NCBI GenBank assembly: GCA_024684435.1
Contig: JAIKWV010000019.1
Span: forward strand, 1-64,000
Direction: 5' to 3'
Source: Clostridiales bacterium
GTDB lineage: Bacteria > Bacillota > Clostridia > Oscillospirales > Acutalibacteraceae
DNA: 64,000 bases
Positions 43,748-52,831 of this stretch are shown here, piece by piece. Under the pieces are notes generated by a model. The model did no database searches. It was not told the DNA's origin and saw only the letters and a program-made list of their open reading frames with translations. Position 1 is the first letter of the stretch, and every line of letters begins with the position of its first letter. Made by a program: the position numbers and the translations under genes.

Positions 43748-44480
43748 AACAAATACGGGACTTGTGACCCATGCCGCGGCGCAGCTGGGTCTGCCCTATA
43801 TCTACGGCACCTACGGCAAGGTGCTCACCGCCGACATCATTCGCCAAAAGGCGAAGCAGTATCCCTCGCAAATGTACAAGTCGAGGGAAGACTACGCCTT
43901 GAAGCATTACATAGGAAAGCGCAGCTATGACTGCGCCGGACTTGTAAAATCCTATATGTTTCAGGAGACGCCCGCGGCGGTTCCAAAGTATAGTGAGCAG
44001 TACGACAAAAACGTGGGCGGGCTTATCAAAGCCTGCTCGGAAACCGGAAAGATATCCGCGATCCCGGAACTCCCCGGATTATTGGTATTCCGCGGCACTG
44101 CCCATGTAGGCGTCTATGCCGGTAAGGGTGAAGTGATCGAGGCAAAGGGCTTTGACTACGGAGTAGTAAAAAGCAAACTGTCTCAGGGGAACTGGGACAA
44201 GTGGGGCAGACTCAGCTGGATAAAATACCCGGAGCAGGTCACAGGACAAAAAACGGAGGACGGCATATACGCTGAAAAGCTCTTCAAAAACACCAGCGGT
44301 CAGACGCTGAATATTTTTGCCGACAGCAAGCTGACCCTGAAGATCGGTACGCTTCCCGCCGGAAGCAGCTGCAAATGTCTCGGCATTGTGGACAAGACGG
44401 CGCTGATAAAATATAAGGTCATTGCCGCGGGGGCTTACAAGGCGGGCTTCACGTCCTATGTCAAGGGGGTGGAGGTCTGA
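43740..44480 (+). CDS. NlpC/P60 endolysin
   Basis: 246 residues. The NlpC/P60 peptidase domain carries the catalytic Cys in YDCAGLV (about residue 69), His in GTAHVGVYAG (about 124) and a third polar residue in the following strand. The C-terminal 80 residues form an SH3-like wall-binding domain. There is no signal peptide, so it needs the holin to reach the wall. It cuts peptide links in peptidoglycan. ATG 43740 has GGGGAGG upstream. Confidence 0.85.
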   Translation: MDKTNTGLVTHAAAQLGLPYIYGTYGKVLTADIIRQKAKQYPSQMYKSREDYALKHYIGKRSYDCAGLVKSYMFQETPAAVPKYSEQYDKNVGGLIKACSETGKISAIPELPGLLVFRGTAHVGVYAGKGEVIEAKGFDYGVVKSKLSQGNWDKWGRLSWIKYPEQVTGQKTEDGIYAEKLFKNTSGQTLNIFADSKLTLKIGTLPAGSSCKCLGIVDKTALIKYKVIAAGAYKAGFTSYVKGVEV

Positions 44481-44783
44481 ATGGCGACTGCGGAGGAAAG
44501 ACTCACCGCGCTTGAAACAAACGAAAAAAATATTTTCCACAGGCTTGACGAGATACGCAAGGATCTTGAAGATATCCACGAGCTTACCGCGTCGGTAAAA
44601 ATAATAGCGGCAGAGACAGTGAGCATAAGCCGAAAGGTCGACAAGGTGGACAGCCGTCTGCAGGCGGTGGAAAACAAGCCGGCTGAGGATCTGAGGTACT
44701 ATAAACGCACGGTCATTTCCTGTGTGATAACGGCGCTGGTCAGCGGACTGATCGCCTCGGCAATGACAATGATTTTAAGATAG
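44481..44783 (+). CDS. XhlA-like haemolysin/holin accessory protein
   Basis: 100 residues: a coiled-coil N-terminal 75 residues (RLTALETNEKNIFHRLDEI ... SRKVDKVDSRLQAVENK) and one C-terminal membrane helix (TVISCVITALVSGLIASAMTMI). The order matches XhlA of phage lysis cassettes, which works with the holin. Starts at the base after the endolysin stop codon. Confidence 0.8.
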   Translation: MATAEERLTALETNEKNIFHRLDEIRKDLEDIHELTASVKIIAAETVSISRKVDKVDSRLQAVENKPAEDLRYYKRTVISCVITALVSGLIASAMTMILR

Positions 44784-44793
44784 GAGAGGAAAA

Positions 44794-45135
44794 ATGAAAT
44801 TTTTAAATATTGATTTTGCGGCATGGTATTCCGTTATGCTGGCGGCTGCCGCGGCGGCTATGATCATATGGTTCACCCTCAGGGGAGAAATAAAGACCGT
44901 GGAGGAGATCCTTTTTAAGCTGGTCACCAATGCGGAGATGAAATATCCCGGCGGTACAGGGGAGCTGAAAAAAGCTGAGGTCATAGAAAAAATTTATCTT
45001 AAACTGCCGCCCCTGCTCCGTGGGATACTCACCGAAGAAAGGCTTTCGGATATGGTAGAGCAGGCTCTTGAAAGGGCAAAGGAAATATGGCGGAACAACC
45101 ATAACATTTCCGAATACATACAAAAGAATAAATAA
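44794..45135 (+). CDS. LLH-type phage holin
   Basis: 113 residues. One N-terminal membrane helix (WYSVMLAAAAAAMIIWFTL) is followed by a helical cytoplasmic part with the pattern LVTNAEMKYPGGTGELKKAEVIEKIYLKLP, which is typical of the LLH holin family. It would form membrane holes that let the endolysin out. It is the last gene of the lysis set. Confidence 0.8.
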   Translation: MKFLNIDFAAWYSVMLAAAAAAMIIWFTLRGEIKTVEEILFKLVTNAEMKYPGGTGELKKAEVIEKIYLKLPPLLRGILTEERLSDMVEQALERAKEIWRNNHNISEYIQKNK

Positions 45136-45140
45136 AAAGG

Positions 45141-45164
45141 GCCGCTGCGGTTTTTCGCAGCGGC
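45141..45164. terminator. Hairpin between the holin and patatin genes
   Basis: GCCGCTGCG / CGCAGCGGC stem. On the minus strand it is followed by CCTTTTTATT, so it mainly ends the patatin transcript. Confidence 0.75.
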
Positions 45165-45171
45165 TCAACAA

Positions 45172-46296
45172 CTATTCGTTCATCGTTGCGGGGGCGTCAA
45201 GGGATTTGAGGATGTCCTCCGCCAGATCATAGCTTTTTGTGGGTTTGAGAGCGACGATCTTTTTGATTATTTCAGGATTCTTCTTTATGATATTTCTGTA
45301 AAACCGCTGCTCCTTTTTCTTCTTCTTTTCCTCCAGCTCTTCTTTGTAATCCTTGTACAGGGGCAGAAGCTCGCGCAGGAAATCATCCTCACCGTAGACC
45401 TTAAGCCTCGGCAGACCAACCTTGATAGCCAGATTTTCCAGCTGATCAAAGGCATCAGCGCCGTATTTTTCAATGAAGCCGGCAACGGTCTCCGGCTCAA
45501 AATAATATATCCTGCCTGCCAGCAGACCAAAGGCCTTTTTGGTATCCATGTATCCCATTTCAAAGCGCTTTTCGATCAGCTCGTCACTGAAATCAAAGGA
45601 GGCGCCCAGCTCGTCGATGTCATAGGGGCGGATATATATTATGTCCGAGCAGGAAATGTCCTGCTTATGCCCCAGACCTTTTATGGAGGATATGTCAACG
45701 ATTATCATCCGGTTGTGTCCCAGCTTGCGCATAAGGCTTACCGGAGCGTTGTCATATATGCCACCGTCGATATATTTTTCCCCTTCGGGTCCTATCTTGC
45801 TGACTCCGGGATAATGGGAGGACGCCAGCAGATACTCCACCAGCCTGCCCTCAGGTATGTCCTCGATATTCATTTCACGGGGAGTCATTTCAGAAAGCAG
45901 GAAGGTTACTATCGCCAGCTTTATGTTTGAATTGCGCACCGCGTCCTCATTTATGTACTGCCCCAGCATATGCTGAGTGGGGGAGGCGTCGATGCCTCCG
46001 TTGCGGATTATTTCCCGCAGAAGCACCGAAAAATTTTTTCTGCTGAAAAGGTTGTCCGGCTCCTTCAGTTCCCTTGCCATGTTAACGCCCTTTACAACTG
46101 AAGCGCTCTTCCACAGCTTTACGGCGCCCTCATAGTCCCCGGAGGCTATCAGCGCACCGTTTATTGAGCCTATGGAAACTCCCGCAACGGTGGAGATATC
46201 AACGCCTATCTCGCGCATGGCTCTCCATGCGCCGATCTGATACGCGCCCTTCGCGCCGCCGCCGGCAAGGACTAAGCCGTAGGGTCTCGGTCTCAT
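45172..46296 (-). CDS. Patatin-like phospholipase
   Basis: 374 residues. The oxyanion loop GGGAKGAYQ, nucleophile motif GVSIG and the Asp of DGGIYDNAP form the patatin Ser-Asp dyad. The C-terminal third is highly charged and helical (EELEEKKKKKEQR). No signal peptide. Such enzymes hydrolyse acyl chains of lipids. It follows the flavin reductase gene by 20 bp on the same strand. It lies directly next to the phage-derived lysis genes but on the opposite strand. Confidence 0.9.
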   Translation of the reverse strand: MRPRPYGLVLAGGGAKGAYQIGAWRAMREIGVDISTVAGVSIGSINGALIASGDYEGAVKLWKSASVVKGVNMARELKEPDNLFSRKNFSVLLREIIRNGGIDASPTQHMLGQYINEDAVRNSNIKLAIVTFLLSEMTPREMNIEDIPEGRLVEYLLASSHYPGVSKIGPEGEKYIDGGIYDNAPVSLMRKLGHNRMIIVDISSIKGLGHKQDISCSDIIYIRPYDIDELGASFDFSDELIEKRFEMGYMDTKKAFGLLAGRIYYFEPETVAGFIEKYGADAFDQLENLAIKVGLPRLKVYGEDDFLRELLPLYKDYKEELEEKKKKKEQRFYRNIIKKNPEIIKKIVALKPTKSYDLAEDILKSLDAPATMNE

Positions 46297-46316
46297 ATGT
46301 TACACCGTCCTCAAGA

Positions 46317-46817
46317 TTACTTCGTAAGCACTTTAACTATTTGTCCGACATACATGCGGTGATAGTCGCCGTTTGTGTAGCAGGCCATTATCTTATCGTT
46401 CAGAAATCCCTTGGGATCAATATCCAGAAAAGCCAGCTTGCGGCAGACTATGACTGTCTTTGCCTGCTGTATATAGACGCTGTCCCCGTCAAAAACAGGT
46501 GTGAACCCGGTCTTTTCCGCCTTGTTCACGTCCCTGCCGCTGACACTGCCGCAAAGGGCAAGCTCATCCCGCTTTTCTCCGCCGAAAAAGCTGAGGGTAA
46601 AATATTCGCTTTTTTCAATAAACTCATAGGTGTACCTCTGCGGGCGGATAAAGATAAACGCCACGTCCTTGTTCCAGAGTTCGCCTACTCCGCCCCAGCT
46701 TGCGGTCATGGTGTTCCAGCCGTCTGCGTTCCCGGCGCTGATGAGAGTCCAGTCCTCGCTTATCATTTTAACGGGACTTTCCTTAAGGTCTCTTATATTT
46801 ATTTCTTTAAAACTCAT
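46317..46817 (-). CDS. Flavin reductase-like protein
   Basis: 166 residues of the FMN-binding split-barrel flavin reductase type. NTMTASWGGVGELW and FIRPQRYTYEFIEKSEYFTLSFF are the FMN-binding segments. It probably reduces or carries FMN. The start is ATG 46817 with AGAGGG upstream; a longer frame to 46835 has no support. It is transcribed with the patatin gene. Confidence 0.85.
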   Translation of the reverse strand: MSFKEINIRDLKESPVKMISEDWTLISAGNADGWNTMTASWGGVGELWNKDVAFIFIRPQRYTYEFIEKSEYFTLSFFGGEKRDELALCGSVSGRDVNKAEKTGFTPVFDGDSVYIQQAKTVIVCRKLAFLDIDPKGFLNDKIMACYTNGDYHRMYVGQIVKVLTK

Positions 46818-46968
46818 AAATAAACCCTCTTTCAAAAAATTATATGCCCTGAAAATAAAAATAATTTCCCAAAGGGCTTAAAAAACACGATCCGATGATG
46901 TATAATAACAGCGTATTTATATTTTAACACTAAACCGATTTGATTTCAACTGAAACAGAGGGATGACT

Positions 46969-47532
46969 TTGAAAATAATACTTGCCTCAGCCTCCCCCAG
47001 AAGACGTGAGCTTCTCAGCGTTGCCGGAGTTGACTTTGAGGTACACACCTCGGATGTGGAGGAACAGGTACCGGAAGGAGCCTCGCCGGAGGAAACGGTA
47101 AAACTCCTTGCCGGGCAAAAGGCATCGGCGGTGGCGGAAAGGTTCGGGGACTGCTGTGTAATAGGCGCGGACACCGTGGTGGTCTGCGACGGCAAAATTT
47201 TAGGCAAACCCCGGGACAGAGCGCAGGCTTACGATATGCTCAGAATGCTTTCCGGCAAAACCCACTGTGTGTTCACCGGGGTATGTATCATCTGCCGGGG
47301 CAAAACGGTCTCTTTTGCTGAAAAGACCGAGGTCACCTTTTATGATCTGACGGATGATGAAATAAACGCCTACATCGCCACAGGTGAACCCATGGACAAG
47401 GCGGGCGCCTACGGCATACAGGGCAGAGGCTGTGTACTCATCAAGGGCATACTGGGAGACTACTTCAATGTGGTGGGTCTGCCCGTTGCCGAAACGGTGA
47501 GGGCAATAAATAAACTGACAAAAAACAATTAA
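46969..47532 (+). CDS. maf: Maf-type nucleoside triphosphate pyrophosphatase
   Basis: About 187 residues. The signature ILASASPRRRELL opens the protein, followed by VIGADTVVVCDGKILGKP and EPMDKAGAYGIQGRG. Maf proteins hydrolyse non-canonical or modified nucleotides and affect septation. TTG 46969 is preferred because GAGGG lies six bases upstream and KIILASASPRR is then the N-terminus; the ATG at 46963 touches the ribosome site. A TATAAT lies at 46901-46906. Confidence 0.92.
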   Translation: MKIILASASPRRRELLSVAGVDFEVHTSDVEEQVPEGASPEETVKLLAGQKASAVAERFGDCCVIGADTVVVCDGKILGKPRDRAQAYDMLRMLSGKTHCVFTGVCIICRGKTVSFAEKTEVTFYDLTDDEINAYIATGEPMDKAGAYGIQGRGCVLIKGILGDYFNVVGLPVAETVRAINKLTKNN

Positions 47533-47549
47533 CGGACGGTAAGAACGGA

Positions 47550-48260
47550 ATGAACAGGAACAGTAAATACATAAAGGGACTGAAGGACGGCGTGCCTATA
47601 GGTTTGGGCTATCTGTCCGTTTCCTTCTCCTTCGGTATGCTTGCGGTGAATATGGGTCTGCCCATCTGGTCCGCGGTGGTGATATCCATGACTAACCTGA
47701 CCTCCGCCGGTCAGTTTGCAGGGATCGGGATCATCGCCGCCGGGTCTCCCATGGTGGAAATGCTGTTCGCGCAGTTCATCATAAACCTGAGATATTCCCT
47801 CATGTCGGTGACCCTGTCGCAAAAGACAGACAAAACCATGACCCTCCCTCACAGACTGCTTTCCTCATTTTTTATCACGGACGAAATATTCGCCGTGGCT
47901 TCAGGTCAGCCGGAGGACGTGGGATGCAGATATATGTACGGTCTGGGCACGGCTCCGTTTCTGGGATGGTCCTTGGGCACCCTGCTGGGAGCGGTCGCCG
48001 GCAGCATTATGCCCGACCCGCTGCGCAGCGCTTTAGGCATTGCTCTCTACGCCATGTTCGTGGCAATAATCCTGCCTCCGGCAAAGAAGAGCAGACCCCT
48101 GATAACTGTCATAGGGGTCTCAATAGCCCTGAGCTGTCTGCTCAGATATCTGCCGCTGCCCGTTAAACTCAGCGGAGGCACGGTAATTATCATCTGCGCT
48201 GTGGCCGCCTCGGTATTGGGCGCGCTTATCTTCCCGGTAAAGGAGGATGAGACAGCATGA
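47550..48260 (+). CDS. azlC: AzlC-family branched-chain amino acid exporter, large subunit
   Basis: 236 residues with about seven membrane helices. SFGMLAVNMGLPIWSAVVISMTNLTSAGQFAG, and LRYSLMSVTLSQK are typical of AzlC. Together with AzlD it exports branched-chain amino acids or their analogues. Its stop overlaps the azlD start (ATGA). Confidence 0.9.
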   Translation: MNRNSKYIKGLKDGVPIGLGYLSVSFSFGMLAVNMGLPIWSAVVISMTNLTSAGQFAGIGIIAAGSPMVEMLFAQFIINLRYSLMSVTLSQKTDKTMTLPHRLLSSFFITDEIFAVASGQPEDVGCRYMYGLGTAPFLGWSLGTLLGAVAGSIMPDPLRSALGIALYAMFVAIILPPAKKSRPLITVIGVSIALSCLLRYLPLPVKLSGGTVIIICAVAASVLGALIFPVKEDETA

Positions 48261-48583
48261 CGGTTTCAACAGGCAGACTTTTAGCATACATCGCGGTCAT
48301 GGCAGGGGTGACCTATCTTATCCGTATGCTGCCCATAACCCTGATAAAGAAGAAAATAAACAACCGTTTTATCAAATCATTCCTGTACTATGTACCCTTC
48401 GCCGTGCTTGCGGCGATGATAATACCGGATATCCTTTTCAGCACGGCTTCCGTGTGGTCGGCTGTTGCCGGACTTCTGGTGGCGGTGATACTGTCCCTGC
48501 TGGGGGCAAAGCTGTTGCCCGTGGCTGCCGCCGCCTGCGGTACGGTCTATGTTGTTGAATTTTTGATGAGAACATTAAAATGA
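48257..48583 (+). CDS. azlD: AzlD-family branched-chain amino acid exporter, small subunit
   Basis: 108 residues with four membrane helices. YLIRMLPITLIKKKINNRFIKSFLYYVPFAVLAAMIIP is characteristic of AzlD. The four-base overlap with azlC shows coupled translation. Confidence 0.9.
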   Translation: MTVSTGRLLAYIAVMAGVTYLIRMLPITLIKKKINNRFIKSFLYYVPFAVLAAMIIPDILFSTASVWSAVAGLLVAVILSLLGAKLLPVAAAACGTVYVVEFLMRTLK

Positions 48584-48597
48584 ACGGAGAGAAAAAT

Positions 48598-49242
48598 ATG
48601 GAACTGAAAAACAAGAAAATCAACTTTTTGGGAGACAGCATAACGGAGGGTCACGGCGTCACCTCGCCGGACAAAAGATTCACCGACCTTATCGCGACCC
48701 GGGAGGGAGCCATCTGCCGCAACTACGGTATAGGCGGCACCCGCCTGGCAAGACAGCAAAAGCCCAGCGTTGAACCCAGACGGGACCTTGACTTTTGCTC
48801 CCGGGTGGATTCCATGGAAAAGGACGCGGATATAGTCGTTGTCTTCGGCGGCACAAACGACTACGGACACGGGGACGCCCCCATAGGTCAGCCCGCCGAC
48901 ACCACGCCGGATACTTTTTACGGGGCGCTGAATTACCTGTACACAAAGCTTTATGAACTGTATCCCGAATCAACAAAGATCATAATAACCCCCCTGCACC
49001 GTTTTCTGGATGAAAAAACAAATGAAGACGGCGTCCGGGAGACACTTAAGGACTATGTGGAGATCATTCGGGAGAGAGCGGAGTGTTACTCCCTGCCGGT
49101 GCTTGATCTGTACGCGACGGCAGGTTTTACCCCGGCAGTGCCCTGCATAAAGGAAAAATACATACCGGACGGTCTCCACCCCAACGACGCGGGACATATT
49201 TTGTTGGCGGAGAGGATCACTGCGTTTATAAAAAGTCTGTAA
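48598..49242 (+). CDS. SGNH/GDSL hydrolase
   Basis: 214 residues. Block I FLGDSITEG with catalytic Ser, block II GIGGTR, block III FGGTNDYG and block V DGLHPNDAGH with Asp and His are all present. No signal peptide, so a cytoplasmic esterase, perhaps a carbohydrate deacetylase. ATG 48598 has GGAGAG upstream; the ATG at 48580 overlaps the azlD stop. Confidence 0.9.
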   Translation: MELKNKKINFLGDSITEGHGVTSPDKRFTDLIATREGAICRNYGIGGTRLARQQKPSVEPRRDLDFCSRVDSMEKDADIVVVFGGTNDYGHGDAPIGQPADTTPDTFYGALNYLYTKLYELYPESTKIIITPLHRFLDEKTNEDGVRETLKDYVEIIRERAECYSLPVLDLYATAGFTPAVPCIKEKYIPDGLHPNDAGHILLAERITAFIKSL

Positions 49243-49259
49243 AATTTCAAAAACAAAAA

Positions 49260-49297
49260 CTGCCCCGAAGCGCGCGGCTTCAGGGCAGATGTTTTTT
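49260..49297. terminator. Bidirectional terminator
   Basis: CTGCCCCGAAGC / GGCTTCAGGGCAG stem with T-rich runs on both strands, between convergent genes. Confidence 0.85.
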
Positions 49298-49312
49298 GTG
49301 TTCCGTCAGGAC

Positions 49313-49687
49313 TTACGCTTTCCAAAGGGAATGGAGATTGCAGTAGGCGTAGACCGCCTCCACTTCGTCCCCATCGCAGATGGAGAAGCATACTTTGGGT
49401 TCCATACCGGGCTTGAGGCATTTTCTCTGGTTGCCGTATTTTGTCTGCAAAGAGACCCATTCGATGTAGTGTTCCTCGGTCATTGGATGGATGACTGAGC
49501 CAACGGTAACGGTGACCTTGCCGTTATTGACCTCATAGACGGGGACGTGCTTTTCAACGGCGGCGTCGGTGGTGCCGGGGACAAGCTCCTGCATGGGTTC
49601 GCCGCAGCACATCACGGGAGACCCTGTTTTCTTTACAATGGCGATTATCTGACCGCAGCGGGCGCATCTGTAAAACTTCATTTCCAT
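49313..49687 (-). CDS. dfx: Desulfoferrodoxin (superoxide reductase)
   Basis: 124 residues. Centre I has CARCG and CCGEP (four Cys); centre II has EKHVPV, HPMTEEHYIEW and CNLHSLWK (four His and a Cys). It reduces superoxide to peroxide in anaerobes. An AGAGGTG ribosome site precedes the ATG. The rubrerythrin gene that removes peroxide lies just upstream on the same strand, so the two form an oxidative-stress unit. Confidence 0.95.
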   Translation of the reverse strand: MEMKFYRCARCGQIIAIVKKTGSPVMCCGEPMQELVPGTTDAAVEKHVPVYEVNNGKVTVTVGSVIHPMTEEHYIEWVSLQTKYGNQRKCLKPGMEPKVCFSICDGDEVEAVYAYCNLHSLWKA

Positions 49688-49722
49688 AACAAAACACCTC
49701 TTTCAAAAAATTTTAATTCAAC

Positions 49723-50379
49723 TCAATAATTTTCCGCGTTTATCTCAAAATACGCTTGGGGATGAGCGCAGACGGGGCAGATCTCCGGAGCGTTGGTGCC
49801 CACTACGATGTGACCGCAGTTGCGGCATTCCCAGACCTTGACCTCGCTCCTGGCAAAGACCTTCTGTGCCTCCACGTTGCTGAGCAGGGCGCGGTAACGC
49901 TCTTCGTGGTGCTTCTCGATGGCGGCTACTCCGCGGAATTTTGCGGCAAGCTCCGGGAAGCCCTCCTCCTCGGCGGTTTTGGCAAAGCCCTCGTACATAT
50001 CCGTCCACTCGTAGTTTTCACCGTCAGCGGCGGCGCCCAGATTTTCCGCGGTGGAACCTATGCCGTTGAGTTCCTTGAACCACATCTTGGCGTGTTCCTT
50101 TTCGTTCTCGGCGGTTTTCAGGAAGAGAGCCGCGATCTGCTCAAAGCCCTCCTTCTTCGCCTTTGAGGCAAAATAGGTGTACTTGTTCCTTGCCTGTGAC
50201 TCGCCTGCAAAGGCGGCCTTCAGGTTGTTTTCCGTCTGTGTTCCTGCATAGGGATTAGCTTTCTTTTCCTCGATCATCTCAAGATTAGCTCCTTTCTGTT
50301 TGCAGCGTGGACATACGGCTTCGACACCGGCTTCAACCGTGAAAACTTCACCGCATATTTTGCATTTGTAAGTTGCCAT
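49723..50379 (-). CDS. Rubrerythrin with rubredoxin-like domains at both ends
   Basis: 218 residues. A rubredoxin-like N-terminus (CKICG ... CPRC) precedes the diiron ferritin-like domain (residues about 45-180, EXXH-type motifs [36 protein letters not shown]). A standard C-terminal rubredoxin (CRNCG ... CPVC) ends it. It reduces hydrogen peroxide. Ordinary rubrerythrins have only the C-terminal rubredoxin. Confidence 0.93.
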   Translation of the reverse strand: MATYKCKICGEVFTVEAGVEAVCPRCKQKGANLEMIEEKKANPYAGTQTENNLKAAFAGESQARNKYTYFASKAKKEGFEQIAALFLKTAENEKEHAKMWFKELNGIGSTAENLGAAADGENYEWTDMYEGFAKTAEEEGFPELAAKFRGVAAIEKHHEERYRALLSNVEAQKVFARSEVKVWECRNCGHIVVGTNAPEICPVCAHPQAYFEINAENY

Positions 50380-50505
50380 GATCTATACCTCGTTGTTTTT
50401 TTATTTGATTCGATTTCAGAACAGCGCATCGAACCATAAATATATTGTAACATATCTCAAATAAAAATAAAACATTTTTTTATGACCCAAAAGGAAAAAC
50501 AGAAG

Positions 50506-52380
50506 TTATTTGAAAATAACTTTGCGTGTTTCTCCCGGTTCCAGCGGTACCTTACGGAAATCTTTCAACTCCTTGTGAGGGTCATTGACAAATTTCAGTA
50601 CCGTGTACCCTACGAAAAAGGCGCCGCCGTTGTGAAGGATAACGGTGTTTTCATCTTCCCATTTTTCTGTTACTTCCCCGTAGGTCAGACCGAAGCCGAA
50701 GGGGTACAGGGGATCGCCCTTGAAAAATTTATATGTGCGGTTCTCCATGGAATAGTCCTCAACGGGGGGCAGATCCTCAACGCCGCGGTAGAAGGTTACG
50801 GGCAGACGACCACAGGGAGCGGTCTCCCCGAACAGAATGTTTGCAAGAGCCTTGCCGCCCATGGCGCCGGGATAGAAGCATTGCAGAACGGCGTTCGCCG
50901 TTTCCTGCTGACGGCACAGTGACACACAGCTGCCGCTGACGTTGACGAACACTATGGGAGCGCCGGTTTTGAGTACCGCCTCGTAGAGTTCTTTTTGTAC
51001 CGCGGGCAGCTCGATATCTATGCGGTCGCCGTTGTCAAAGGAATCCCCGGCGTCGCCTTCCTCGCCTTCAATGCGGGGAGAGATACCCATGACCATAACA
51101 ACAACGTCCGCCCGTTTTGCCCGGAGCACAGCCTCCCGCAGCAGAGCGGATCCTGACTGTTCGTCGGTGCGCACAAGTCCGCAGCCCTCGGCGTACAGCA
51201 CCTCTCCGGCACACGCCTCCTGTATTCCCCGCAAAAGGGTGTAATATACGGAGGGGGTGCCGTTGTAGTTGCCCAGCAGTACGTCACGGCTGTCCGCATT
51301 GGGGCCTATGACTGCGACCCGAATATTCTTCTTTAGGGGCAGAATACCGTCATTTTTCAGAAGCACCATGCTTTCCTCCGCCATGCGAAGGTTCAGCGCG
51401 GTGTGTTTTTCGCATTCTATGACCTCTGTGCCTATGCTGTTATAGGGGCAGTCATCGTCGAACATACCCAGCCTGAACCTGGCCTCAAACAGCCTTTCCG
51501 CGCTGCGGGTAACGGTGTCTTCGGACACAAGCCCCTGCTCCACCGCGTCCATGAGCCACTCATACGCCTTGCCGCAGTTCAGGTCACAGCCGCAGTTTAC
51601 CGCAAGAGCGGCGCTTTCGGCGGGGGTGTGGGTTATGTGATGATGCTCGTGTATGTCGCAGATGGCGCCGCAGTCGGATACCACATATCCGTCAAAGCCG
51701 AACTCGCCCCGGAGGATATCCTCCAGCAGCTTGCGGCTGGCACAGCAGGATTCACCCCGGAAGCGGTTGTATGCCCCCATCACCGCGGATGGATGGGCGT
51801 TTTCTATGCAGTAACGGAACGCGGACAGATAAGTCTCGTATAAGTCCTTGTCATCGACACGGGCGTCAAATTCGTGACGCAGTTTTTCCGGTCCGCTGTG
51901 GACGGCGTAGTGCTTTATTGTGGCGTCCAGTTTGCGGTATTCGCCCTCGCCCTGCAAGCCCTTGATAAACGCCGCGCCCATGCGGCCTGTGAGATACGGG
52001 TCCTCCCCGTAGGTCTCCTGACCCCGGCCCCAGCGGGGGTCACGGAAAATATTTATGTTTGGGGACCAATATGTAAGCCCCTGATACCATGAGGTGCCGC
52101 CGAAGGTCTTAAACTCGTTGTACTTGGCCCTCGCCTCGTCGGATATGGCCTCCGCCGCCTCTTTCAGAAGTTCGTCGTCAAAGCTTGCCGCCATGCCGAT
52201 AGCCTGTGGAAATACCGTGGCGCAGCCTGCCCGCGCCACACCGTGAAGCGCCTCGTTCCACCAGTTGTACGCAGGTATCCCCAGCCGTTCTATGGCAGGG
52301 GAGCGGTACTGCATCTGACTGCATTTTTCTTCAAGGGTCATGCGGGATACCAGTTCCCGGGCGCGTTCACGAAATGTCAT
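50506..52380 (-). CDS. GH3 glycoside hydrolase, beta-xylosidase/beta-glucosidase type, short C-terminus
   Basis: 624 residues. NWWNEALHGVARAG, SPNINIFRDPRWGRGQETYGEDP, IKHYAVHSG and VVSDCGAICDI (Asp nucleophile) form the first GH3 domain; the second has GPNADSRDVLLGNYNG. The final FnIII-like domain stops at GETRKVIFK, about 60-80 residues earlier than usual. No signal peptide. The start is ATG 52380 with AAGGAG eight bases upstream. Likely cytoplasmic cleavage of short beta-linked sugars. The truncation may alter stability. Confidence 0.88.
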   Translation of the reverse strand: MTFRERARELVSRMTLEEKCSQMQYRSPAIERLGIPAYNWWNEALHGVARAGCATVFPQAIGMAASFDDELLKEAAEAISDEARAKYNEFKTFGGTSWYQGLTYWSPNINIFRDPRWGRGQETYGEDPYLTGRMGAAFIKGLQGEGEYRKLDATIKHYAVHSGPEKLRHEFDARVDDKDLYETYLSAFRYCIENAHPSAVMGAYNRFRGESCCASRKLLEDILRGEFGFDGYVVSDCGAICDIHEHHHITHTPAESAALAVNCGCDLNCGKAYEWLMDAVEQGLVSEDTVTRSAERLFEARFRLGMFDDDCPYNSIGTEVIECEKHTALNLRMAEESMVLLKNDGILPLKKNIRVAVIGPNADSRDVLLGNYNGTPSVYYTLLRGIQEACAGEVLYAEGCGLVRTDEQSGSALLREAVLRAKRADVVVMVMGISPRIEGEEGDAGDSFDNGDRIDIELPAVQKELYEAVLKTGAPIVFVNVSGSCVSLCRQQETANAVLQCFYPGAMGGKALANILFGETAPCGRLPVTFYRGVEDLPPVEDYSMENRTYKFFKGDPLYPFGFGLTYGEVTEKWEDENTVILHNGGAFFVGYTVLKFVNDPHKELKDFRKVPLEPGETRKVIFK

Positions 52381-52395
52381 GGTCACAACTCCTTT

Positions 52396-52791
52396 TTATT
52401 TGCCGCAGTAAATATCGATCGCATCGCTTATAAATCCCGCGGTCCCCGCGGCGCGGCGGTCGATATTGTTCTTAAAACGTTCGTCGGCGGCGTACATCTG
52501 CCCCAGACCGGCAAGGATCTCATCGGTGCAGGTGTAATATTTTTCGGTTATATATTTTTGCAGCTTGCCCACAAGAGCCTGCGCCTCCGGGGAATCCGGC
52601 CTCGACCCTTGCCCCATACACAGGGCAAACTCGCCCATCAACCTGTCCATGCCGGCGTTGATACTGTCGAAGCTGTCCGCAGAACGATTTTTCACCTTTT
52701 CCGAATATTCCGCATAAGCGGCGGTGTTTCCCCAACGTTCCTTTGCTTCCTCTTTGTACTTTTCGTACTTGCTGTTATCAAACGTGTCCAT
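52396..52791 (-). CDS. Stand-alone TipAS-domain protein
   Basis: 131 residues. Matches the TipAS antibiotic-binding domain of TipA-type MerR regulators (WGNTAAYAEYSEKVKN ... PDSPEAQALVGKLQKYI ... GLGQMYAADERFKNNID ... AGFISDAIDIYC) but has no DNA-binding domain. TipAS binds thiopeptide and related antibiotics; alone it could sequester such compounds. It is 15 bp upstream of the GH3 gene. Confidence 0.85.
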   Translation of the reverse strand: MDTFDNSKYEKYKEEAKERWGNTAAYAEYSEKVKNRSADSFDSINAGMDRLMGEFALCMGQGSRPDSPEAQALVGKLQKYITEKYYTCTDEILAGLGQMYAADERFKNNIDRRAAGTAGFISDAIDIYCGK

Positions 52792-52831
52792 TACTGTTTC
52801 TCCTCTTTCCGAGCCGATTTTGGAAAATATT

